Of a DNA stretch of 64,000 bases, positions 47,391 through 53,853 are shown piece by piece (the first letter of the stretch is position 1; the number at the start of each line of letters is the position of its first letter). Source of the stretch: Desulfurispira natronophila (GTDB taxonomy: Bacteria; Chrysiogenota; Chrysiogenetes; Chrysiogenales; Chrysiogenaceae). The stretch lies in NCBI RefSeq assembly GCF_014203025.1, contig NZ_JACHID010000004.1:1-64000 (forward strand), in the 5' to 3' direction. A program made the translations under genes and the position numbers. The notes beneath the pieces are model-generated. The model worked only from the letters and a program-made list of their open reading frames with translations, did no database searches and was not told the DNA's origin.

Positions 47391-48266
47391 ATGCTCAAAC
47401 TCCAGGGCGCTATTGTCGCCATCATCACACCGTTCAAGGACGGACGCTTTGACGAGGAAGCTTATCGTCAGCTTATTGAGCGTCAGATTGAAAACGGTAT
47501 CAACGGCATTGTCCCCTGTGGAACCACCGGGGAAAGCACCACCCTCTCCCACTCTGAGCACGAGCGGGTCATACGGGTTTGCATTGAGCAAGTAAACGGG
47601 CGGGTTCCTGTAATTGCTGGCACTGGATCCAACTCAACTGCCGAGGCCATCAGCCTGACTGAGCACGCCATGAAGGATGGTGCCGATGCTGCCCTGTCAG
47701 TTACTCCTTATTACAACAAACCCAGCCAGGAAGGCCTCTATCAGCACTACCGGGAGATGGCCCAAATAGGCATCCCTATTGTGCTGTATAATGTCCCCGG
47801 CCGTTGTGGTGTTGACCTTCAGCCGGAAACCGTCGCTCGCCTGGCGGAAATGGATAACATTGTCGCCATCAAGGACGCCACTTCCAGCATGGTGGTGGCA
47901 TCGGAAATCCGTCGTCTCTGCGGCGACTCCATCACACTGCTCTCCGGCGACGACCTCACCGCCCTGGGACAAATGGTGCTGGGCGGAAAGGGTGTCATCT
48001 CTGTGGTTTCCAATATTATCCCCAAACAGTGGAGTACCATGGCGGCCCACGCCCTCAAGGGTGATTTTGCGGCAGCCTGTGAAATACATGACCGCTACTT
48101 CCATCTCAATCGTCTGCTTTACCTGGAAGCCAATCCCATTCCAGTCAAGACAGCTGTATCCATGCAGGGACTGTGCACCGACGACTTCCGCCTGCCCCTG
48201 ACCAATCTGGCTCAGCATCATCGCCCCACACTGCAGGGTGAGATGGAACGCCTGGGGTTGATCTAG
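47391..48266 (+). CDS. dapA: 4-hydroxy-tetrahydrodipicolinate synthase DapA
   Basis: This TIM-barrel aldolase condenses pyruvate and aspartate semialdehyde. GTTGESTTLSHSEHERVI, the Tyr in SVTPYYNKPSQEGLYQHY and the Schiff-base Lys in NIVAIKDATSSM are present. At 291 residues it is full length. The gene lies between dapF and dapB. A short GGGTGCC/GGCACCC palindrome sits in the 52-base gap before dapB. Confidence 0.96.
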   Translation: MLKLQGAIVAIITPFKDGRFDEEAYRQLIERQIENGINGIVPCGTTGESTTLSHSEHERVIRVCIEQVNGRVPVIAGTGSNSTAEAISLTEHAMKDGADAALSVTPYYNKPSQEGLYQHYREMAQIGIPIVLYNVPGRCGVDLQPETVARLAEMDNIVAIKDATSSMVVASEIRRLCGDSITLLSGDDLTALGQMVLGGKGVISVVSNIIPKQWSTMAAHALKGDFAAACEIHDRYFHLNRLLYLEANPIPVKTAVSMQGLCTDDFRLPLTNLAQHHRPTLQGEMERLGLI

Positions 48267-48318
48267 AAAGCCAATTCACAACGGGTGCCGGGCACCCAAA
48301 AGTCATACGGAGGGCATT

Positions 48319-49125
48319 GTGCTGAAAATAGCCATTCTCGGTGTTTCGGGCCGCATGGGAACAAATATTATGAATGTTGTGGAAGCCAGTGCGCGCTGTC
48401 AGCTGGTTGCTGCAGTAGACGCCCCCAACTCCCCTTACCTGGGGCAGGACAGCGGCGAGATAGCGGGATTCGGCCGCAACGGTATTACTATAACCGATGA
48501 TCTGGAAGCGGCTTTGGAAGATGTCGCTGTAGCCATCGACTTCACCCATGCCGAGGCTTCAGTCAGCAACATTCCCCGCCTGGCTCGCATTGGCGTTCCA
48601 GTAGTGATTGGCACCACCGGTATTACCCAAGAAGGCAAGAACGCCATAGCCGAAGCCGCCCAGAGTATACCTATCGTCTTCGCTCCCAATATGAGCACCG
48701 GCGTTAATGTTACCCTCAGGTTGCTGGAGATGGCCGCATCCATATTGGGAGATGAGTATGACGTGGAAGTGGTGGAAGCCCATCACAATCAGAAGAAAGA
48801 TGCCCCCAGTGGAACTGCCATGAAGATGGCCCAGGTGCTGGCGGAAACCCTCAATCGGGACCTGGCAACCGATGCGGTGTATCATCGCCAGGGTATGATT
48901 GGCGAGCGTACCCCGCGGGAAATCGGCATTCAGACTATCCGCGGTGGAGACATTGTGGGAGATCACACCGTCTACTTCTGTGGCCCAGGTGAGCGCATAG
49001 AGATTACCCACCGTGCTCACAGCCGCCAGACTTTTGCCAATGGAGCTGTGCGCGCTGCTTACTGGCTGGCCGGTAAACCCGCCGGGCTTTACAGTATGTT
49101 TGACGTATTGGGACTGAGCGAATAG
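48319..49125 (+). CDS. dapB: 4-hydroxy-tetrahydrodipicolinate reductase DapB
   Basis: It reduces the DapA product with NAD(P)H. N-terminal Rossmann fold KIAILGVSGRMGTNIMNVVE, active-site EAHHNQKKDAPSGTAMKMA and C-terminal GERIEITHRAHSRQTFA. The start is GTG at 48319, with GGAGGG four to five bases upstream. Its 268 residues are typical. The rubrerythrin-like gene follows 11 bases later, so it may be cotranscribed. Confidence 0.96.
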   Translation: MLKIAILGVSGRMGTNIMNVVEASARCQLVAAVDAPNSPYLGQDSGEIAGFGRNGITITDDLEAALEDVAVAIDFTHAEASVSNIPRLARIGVPVVIGTTGITQEGKNAIAEAAQSIPIVFAPNMSTGVNVTLRLLEMAASILGDEYDVEVVEAHHNQKKDAPSGTAMKMAQVLAETLNRDLATDAVYHRQGMIGERTPREIGIQTIRGGDIVGDHTVYFCGPGERIEITHRAHSRQTFANGAVRAAYWLAGKPAGLYSMFDVLGLSE

Positions 49126-49136
49126 AGGAGACTGTC

Positions 49137-49643
49137 ATGTCCACTACCTCCCGCTGCAATAAGTGCCGCACCATCTACTTCGGTGACCCTCTGCCTTCAG
49201 TTTGTCCCAATTGTGGTTTTGCCGACTCACTGGAGCCTTTTAGAGGCGAAACCATGGAGCCAGAGCAGTATCTTAAAACACAGATCAGTGGTGACTCCTG
49301 GGAAGCAGTGCGTCTTAACGCCTATGCTGCTATGGCAGAGCAGATGGGGTACGCGCAAGTGGGAATTGTTTTGCGCCAGATGGCCCAGGAGGAATTTGAG
49401 CATGCCAGCGGCTTTGTTCGGCACTCCGAATTCACCAATGACCGAAGTGAAATGATGGAGAGGCTCAAGCGTGTCATCGAAGGCAAAAAAGGTAGCCGCA
49501 AACTTAAAATAGAAGGCAGCTCTCAGGCTGGAGTGGCAGAGGACTTATCCTTGCAGGCCTGGTTCCGTACCTGCGCAGACGATGAGCGTCGCCATGTCAA
49601 AAATCTGGAATGGTGTCTGAAGCAGCTACAGAAGTATTTATAG
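49137..49643 (+). CDS. rubrerythrin-like protein with N-terminal rubredoxin domain
   Basis: This 168-residue protein begins with a rubredoxin-like iron/zinc knot (CNKCRTIYFGDPLPSVCPNCGF, two CxxC pairs). A four-helix ferritin-like domain follows with di-iron ligand candidates in YAAMAEQMGY, QMAQEEFEHASGF and CADDERRHVKNLEW. The order is the reverse of classic rubrerythrin, which has rubredoxin last. Such proteins reduce peroxide in anaerobes. It is placed at the tail of the dap cluster. The ligand set needs checking by alignment because the spacing is not classic. Confidence 0.8.
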   Translation: MSTTSRCNKCRTIYFGDPLPSVCPNCGFADSLEPFRGETMEPEQYLKTQISGDSWEAVRLNAYAAMAEQMGYAQVGIVLRQMAQEEFEHASGFVRHSEFTNDRSEMMERLKRVIEGKKGSRKLKIEGSSQAGVAEDLSLQAWFRTCADDERRHVKNLEWCLKQLQKYL

Positions 49644-49652
49644 CCACTATCC

Positions 49653-50795
49653 ATGAAAAAGCCTACCCGCTTCACTTTCGTGCCAGCATTACTCATATTG
49701 GCATACGCTCTTTTTATCATCTCCCCCGTGTTCGCCAGTAGCCAAGATCAGCCATCTATCGAGGTTATGGTGGGGCAGATGCTCATGGTGGGTTTTCGCG
49801 GCCAGAGTATAAATGACGCTTCAGCTATAGCGGTGGACATTCGTGAACGCCACATTGGCGGTATCATCCTTTTTGATCGGGATGTGTTGACCGGCAGCCA
49901 CGAGCGCAATATCAGCAGCACCAGTCAGGTGCGCACCCTCACCACACAACTCCAATCCCTGACACCCACTCCCCTCTTTATCGCCGTTGATCAGGAAGGC
50001 GGGCGCGTCGCGCGTCTCAAGGAAGCCCATGGTTTTACGGCTTCACTACCATCACACCAGCAGCTGGGCCGTGACGACGACCTGGAGCGCACGGGTGAAC
50101 AGGCACATCGGACCGCTCTTGAGCTGGCTCGACTTGGCATTAATGTCAACTTTGCTCCGGTGCTGGACGTGGATACCAATCGGGGCAACCCGGTAATCGG
50201 CGGATTGCAGCGGAGCTTCAGCAGTGATCCCCGGCAAGTGGCTCGGCATGGGATCGCCTTCGCAGATGCTATGAGCGCAGCTGGTGTTATTCCAGCCTAT
50301 AAACACTTTCCCGGTCACGGCAGCTCCCACCATGACTCCCATCTGGGCTTTACCGACATCAGCACCACCTGGCACGAAGATGAACTGATACCGTTTCAAA
50401 CCGGAGTGCAGCAGGCCGCCGGCCCCGTCATGGTGATGACCGGGCACCTCTTTCACCAGGAACTGGACCCAGAGTACCCCGCCACCCTCTCACCTGCTGT
50501 GCTGAATGGGCTCCTTCGCGAACAGATTGGCTTTGACGGCGTGATTGTATCCGATGACATGCAGATGAAAGCCATTAGTGAACACTACGGCCTGGAGGAG
50601 GCACTGCAGCGATCCATTGAAGCAGGAGTGGATATTATTCTCTTTGGCAACAATCTGGAGTACGAACCGGACATAGCTCGTCGAGCCCATGATATGATTC
50701 TTGACATGGTTACTGAAGGCCACATTTCTCTCGAGCGGATTCAGAAATCATACAAGCGTATAATGAAATTAAAAGCGTGGCTTGACCAACAATAG
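49653..50795 (+). CDS. nagZ: beta-N-acetylhexosaminidase NagZ (GH3), exported
   Basis: This glycoside hydrolase family 3 enzyme cleaves GlcNAc from anhydromuropeptides in peptidoglycan recycling. Substrate-binding and catalytic segments are VDQEGGRVARLKE, GLQRSFSSDP-like, the acid/base loop AYKHFPGHGSSHHDSHLGF and the nucleophile Asp in VIVSDDMQMKAISEHYG. Unlike the cytosolic E. coli enzyme it starts with a signal peptide (LLILAYALFIISPVFASS), so it acts in the periplasm. It is the last gene before the ferrosome-like operon. Confidence 0.92.
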   Translation: MKKPTRFTFVPALLILAYALFIISPVFASSQDQPSIEVMVGQMLMVGFRGQSINDASAIAVDIRERHIGGIILFDRDVLTGSHERNISSTSQVRTLTTQLQSLTPTPLFIAVDQEGGRVARLKEAHGFTASLPSHQQLGRDDDLERTGEQAHRTALELARLGINVNFAPVLDVDTNRGNPVIGGLQRSFSSDPRQVARHGIAFADAMSAAGVIPAYKHFPGHGSSHHDSHLGFTDISTTWHEDELIPFQTGVQQAAGPVMVMTGHLFHQELDPEYPATLSPAVLNGLLREQIGFDGVIVSDDMQMKAISEHYGLEEALQRSIEAGVDIILFGNNLEYEPDIARRAHDMILDMVTEGHISLERIQKSYKRIMKLKAWLDQQ

Positions 50796-50881
50796 TAGTC
50801 CATAATCCAATTAAGACACTATATTGGCAGTGCACCGCCGTGAAGGTAGCGAAAATTAGTTAGAAGCATAAAACTATATTC

Positions 50882-50910
50882 TTGACAGTTATTTTAAGTT
50901 AATTTATAAA
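50882..50910 (+). promoter_or_regulatory. strong sigma-70 promoter of the ferrosome-like operon
   Basis: TTGACA at 50882-50887 and TATAAA at 50905-50910 are separated by exactly 17 bases, an almost perfect housekeeping promoter. Transcription would start near 50917, which rules out the ATG at 50921 as an ordinary start and supports the ATG at 50957. I see no clear Fur box overlapping it. Confidence 0.8.
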
Positions 50911-50956
50911 ACCACCATCGATGGAGTTCTGCCTTTACTTAAATGGTGTGATTTCA

Positions 50957-51772
50957 ATGAAGACATCCCTCTCTCCTGCTCAAGTTGAGTTGGAGCGCAG
51001 TGTTGATGAGTTAAAGAAGGAAAACGAGGCGCTTCAAATTGCTGTTCGCCAACAGTCCAAGCTTGCCAGTGTCGGTATGTTGTCGGCCGCTATTGCCCAC
51101 CAGTGGTTGCAGCCATTAAGTGCGCTGACTGTTGCAGCTCAAGAGCTGAATTGTATGTGTGACATGGAGACTGATCACTCCCCATGCACTCGGGAATGTG
51201 CGCAGAGGCTCATGGAGTACTTGAGGTTTATGACTGAGACGATGGAGAGTTTTCGAGAATTCTCCAGTGCGTATCAATTTCGTGCAGACTTTTGTGTTTT
51301 TGAAGCTGTTTCCTTTGTTGTCAAGCTCCTGAAAGGCTCATTGATTCAGCGAAAGATCCAGGTTGACATGGATATTCCGCGGCCACTTATCTGGAATGGC
51401 TACGCCAACGAGTTCAAGCATGTTGTTATGATTTTGCTGAGTAATGCCATGGATGCGTGCGCTGAAAGCGGAAAGCCTGAGCGTCATATATGTATTTCCG
51501 TCCAGTGTTGCCGTGACTCTATATGTCTTGCATGTTGCGACAATGGAGTGGGCATCCCAGAGCAGCTGTTGCCGGATCGCCTTTTTGATTTGTTTGTTTC
51601 GACCAAAGGAGACCGGGGTACGGGGCTGGGTCTGAACCTGGCTCGGCGCATAGTTCATGAGAGAATGTTCGGTGCTATATCTGCTGAGAACTCTTCAGAT
51701 GGTGGGGCTTGTATCTCGGTCAGATTCCCAAGAGTACTGCCACAAGCTGCAGGTGGATGTGCGGCTTCATGA
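50957..51772 (+). CDS. soluble histidine kinase at the head of the ferrosome-like operon
   Basis: This 271-residue kinase has no membrane segment and only a short coiled coil (VELERSVDELKKENEALQIA) before the core. The phosphoacceptor His is in SAAIAHQWLQPLSALTV. The ATPase boxes are ILLSNAMDACAE, DNGVGIPEQLLPDRLFDLF and GTGLGLNLARRIV. The core is closely similar to that of the three-SBP kinase at 14352-17495. Several cysteines (CMCDMET...CTREC, residues about 65-85, and CCRDSICLACC) are unusual for a kinase and could sense redox state or metal. The start at 50957 is chosen because the promoter ends just before 50921. No response regulator is in the operon. Confidence 0.82.
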   Translation: MKTSLSPAQVELERSVDELKKENEALQIAVRQQSKLASVGMLSAAIAHQWLQPLSALTVAAQELNCMCDMETDHSPCTRECAQRLMEYLRFMTETMESFREFSSAYQFRADFCVFEAVSFVVKLLKGSLIQRKIQVDMDIPRPLIWNGYANEFKHVVMILLSNAMDACAESGKPERHICISVQCCRDSICLACCDNGVGIPEQLLPDRLFDLFVSTKGDRGTGLGLNLARRIVHERMFGAISAENSSDGGACISVRFPRVLPQAAGGCAAS

Positions 51773-51798
51773 TTGAAGAATTAGTCAAGAGGTTTTGT

Positions 51799-52119
51799 AT
51801 GAATCAAGTGCCTTTGCAACAAAAAAGGGAGCTTGCGGAGCTGCTGAGCATCGTGCGAGTGGCCCACCATATACCGGGACGCATCCGCCTAAAGATCAAT
51901 GGACGCCTTCCCGGTTGGCTTGAGCGCGATACTGCGGAAATGCATGAGCGCCTGCGCGCTTTGCCTTCGGTTACGCATATCAAGATCAATCCAGTGGCTG
52001 GCAGCGCAACTATCACTTATCGCAACAGTGAGGCCATTTATAGGTGTTTTGAGAATTTGCGACAGGGAAACTGTGAGCCCCTTTTGGAATATCTGCACCA
52101 GGAGGCTGTGTTGTCATGA
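51799..52119 (+). CDS. HMA-like small protein with Arg-rich H-x3-G-R-x-R-x-K motif
   Basis: This 106-residue protein carries VRVAHHIPGRIRLKINGRLP followed by a predicted ferredoxin-like alpha-beta fold (VTHIKINPVAGSATITYRN). It resembles heavy-metal-associated domains but lacks the metal-binding CxxC. The Arg-rich motif matches that at the N-terminus of the P-type ATPase of the same operon. In known ferrosome clusters such a motif marks proteins needed for particle formation; its exact role is not settled. AAGAGG lies seven bases before the ATG at 51799, while an earlier in-frame ATG at 51769 overlaps the kinase stop. The next gene overlaps by ATGA. Confidence 0.7.
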   Translation: MNQVPLQQKRELAELLSIVRVAHHIPGRIRLKINGRLPGWLERDTAEMHERLRALPSVTHIKINPVAGSATITYRNSEAIYRCFENLRQGNCEPLLEYLHQEAVLS

Positions 52120-52727
52120 GTTCGACCGTCTATCAGCCAGCATTTCGGATCGATTTCGCTTCAGCTGTCTCTGCCGAAGTGCAGACTTTGGAGCGAGCCC
52201 TTCTGGACGCTCGCCAGAGCCTGTGTTTCTATCATCTCGCTGAAATGCAGTGTAATGAGTTGGAGCATTTCCGTGCTGTTGCAGCCAGTCGACAGCAGCA
52301 GGAGGTTGCCCTTGCTCATCTACTTTCCCAGTACAGTGAAGCTCCCTCTTCCCAGCAACAACTTTCACCGGCACTTCGCCAAAATAGTCGCGAGTGGGCA
52401 GAATCCGCAGTAGCTGCCGAGATTGAAAGCCTTCGCCTCTATGACCTTTTGATTGCCAGCTGCGACGATCATGCCCTGCGCGATATCCTGTTTCGCATTC
52501 AAGCAGCTATACACGACCATCATTTGCCACTGTTGCGTCAGGCCGTTGAGTTGCAACAGGAAGTAGACCCGCTCGCGTTGCTCCAGGAGGTGCAACAGGC
52601 AGTGGAGCATAAGGATCCGGCCAAGTGGGCCAGTTTGCTGACCGGTCGCAGCGGACCACTGCTGGGTGGTGCTTTGCTGGGTGCCGGTGCGATCTGGTTG
52701 CTTAAGAACCACCTAAATAAACCTTAA
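52116..52727 (+). CDS. ferritin-like protein with C-terminal membrane helix
   Basis: This 203-residue, mostly helical protein has Glu/His-bearing helices (LAEMQCNELEHFRAV, VAAEIESLRLYDLLIAS and IQAAIHDHHLPLLRQAVEL), consistent with a four-helix ferritin-like bundle that could bind iron. It ends with a single Gly-rich hydrophobic helix (SGPLLGGALLGAGAIWLLKN), so the bundle would be tethered to a membrane. A ferritin-like domain inside an iron-compartment operon suggests oxidation or delivery of iron at the compartment membrane. The ligand set is only inferred. Start overlaps the previous stop (ATGA). Confidence 0.65.
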   Translation: MSSTVYQPAFRIDFASAVSAEVQTLERALLDARQSLCFYHLAEMQCNELEHFRAVAASRQQQEVALAHLLSQYSEAPSSQQQLSPALRQNSREWAESAVAAEIESLRLYDLLIASCDDHALRDILFRIQAAIHDHHLPLLRQAVELQQEVDPLALLQEVQQAVEHKDPAKWASLLTGRSGPLLGGALLGAGAIWLLKNHLNKP

Positions 52728-52736
52728 GGAGGATTT

Positions 52737-53039
52737 ATGGCGTATCATTTTGTAATCGGAGCCCTCGTGGGGGCTGCTTCTGTGCTTCTGCTCAGCAATC
52801 GCCGCACCAAGGAACTGATGAACAGGGGCCAGCACCTGGTGCGGGAAAATGTGGACGGGGGTGTTCAGGTCGTCAGGGCGACGACAGAATGCATTCGTGA
52901 GAAAATGCAGGAGCGACGAGAGGAGGCGGTAGAGGATGCAGGCTCTGAAAAAGCTTCTGACGCCTTGGTCGACGAGGATTCGCCTGAAAAGGAGGCGCCA
53001 TCCAAAACTGCCCGGCGGAGAAAGTCGACCGATGGCTAA
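52737..53039 (+). CDS. small YtxH-like membrane protein
   Basis: A 100-residue protein with one N-terminal hydrophobic helix (FVIGALVGAASVLLLSN) followed by a basic and then strongly acidic, probably coiled or disordered tail (EAVEDAGSEKASDALVDEDS). This is the YtxH-like pattern. AAGGAGGATTT before the ATG is a consensus ribosome binding site. It has the same Gly-rich helix type as its neighbours. Its stop overlaps the start of the next gene. Confidence 0.65.
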   Translation: MAYHFVIGALVGAASVLLLSNRRTKELMNRGQHLVRENVDGGVQVVRATTECIREKMQERREEAVEDAGSEKASDALVDEDSPEKEAPSKTARRRKSTDG

Positions 53040-53355
53040 GTCTTTGAATGTGCCAGCTGCTTTCTTGACGGGAGTTGTCAGTCATGGTCTGTTGGCAATT
53101 GGCCGCCACAACCCCTCTTTCTATGAGCCCCTGAGGTCTCATGTTCTTCGCCGGTCGCTCCAGGGAGGGATTGCTCTTGGTGGGGCTGCCATAGCCTACA
53201 ATCATCTGTCAGCAAATCACCTGCTTGGGGGGACAACCATTGCGCTGGGGAGTGCGCTGGCAGTGTGGGTGACCAGACCAAATTTTTCGCAAACGGATAG
53301 CCAGCTCAAAGCAACCGACCCTATGAACTCGGATCAGTCTCAATCAAAGCCCTGA
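53032..53355 (+). CDS. small Gly-rich membrane protein
   Basis: A 107-residue protein starting MAKSLNVPAAFLTGVVSHGL, with two or three hydrophobic helices (AAFLTGVVSHGLLAIG; GGIALGGAAIAY; HLLGGTTIALGSALAVWV). The helices are dense in small residues and G-x3-G spacings. The ATG overlaps the preceding stop out of frame (ATGGCTAA), so translation is coupled. I know no functional assignment. Its position inside the operon makes it a candidate structural or curvature protein of the compartment. Confidence 0.65.
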   Translation: MAKSLNVPAAFLTGVVSHGLLAIGRHNPSFYEPLRSHVLRRSLQGGIALGGAAIAYNHLSANHLLGGTTIALGSALAVWVTRPNFSQTDSQLKATDPMNSDQSQSKP

Positions 53356-53493
53356 ATAAGCAGGACTTTTCGCTATTTATTTAACAGAAAAACTTTTGCA
53401 TCAGGCAGATAGAAACCCAAAGTGCTCATGGTAAGGAGCAGTGCACATAGAAAGGGTTTTTTGAAGCTTGCTGCACGATTCACAGGAGGAAAA

Positions 53494-53853
53494 ATGTCTG
53501 ATTCGCATGACCGTCAACAAGACCCTTACGGCCCTTGGGGGGCTGGCCACTTCACCCATCACCACCATAATCCTTACCTGCAAGGGGGAGCTCCTCATGT
53601 CGCAACAGAAGGCTTCGTGGGGCAAGCTCGCTCTGCCTTTCTGGGTGGCAGTGGCAGTGATCGCTTCGTTAAGGGAATGCTGATTGGTGCTGCTGCCACT
53701 TTCCTGCTTACCAATGAGAAGGCCCAGCAGGCGATAATCAAGGCGGGGGTTAATCTCTTCTCTCAGGTGGCTTCCAATGTGGAAGAGCTAAAGGAAAAGG
53801 TTGAAGATGCTCGCGCTGAAGCCCAAGAACAGAGGATGGCGCAGGAAGACTGA
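53494..53853 (+). CDS. His-rich small YtxH-like membrane protein
   Basis: The 119-residue product has an N-terminal His cluster (GHFTHHHHNPYLQGG) able to bind metal, one Gly/Ala helix (FVKGMLIGAAATFLLTN) and an amphipathic acidic coiled-coil tail (VASNVEELKEKVEDARAEAQE). CAGGAGGAAAA precedes the ATG at 53494. A 138-base gap separates it from the previous gene, and its stop is fused to the ATPase start (TGATG). The helix resembles that of the protein encoded at 52737-53039. Confidence 0.68.
   Translation: MSDSHDRQQDPYGPWGAGHFTHHHHNPYLQGGAPHVATEGFVGQARSAFLGGSGSDRFVKGMLIGAAATFLLTNEKAQQAIIKAGVNLFSQVASNVEELKEKVEDARAEAQEQRMAQED

Noticed and set aside
48283-48297. GGGTGCC/GGCACCC palindrome between dapA and dapB as a terminator
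   Set aside because: The loop would be one to three bases, there is no T-run, and dapB follows at once on the same strand.
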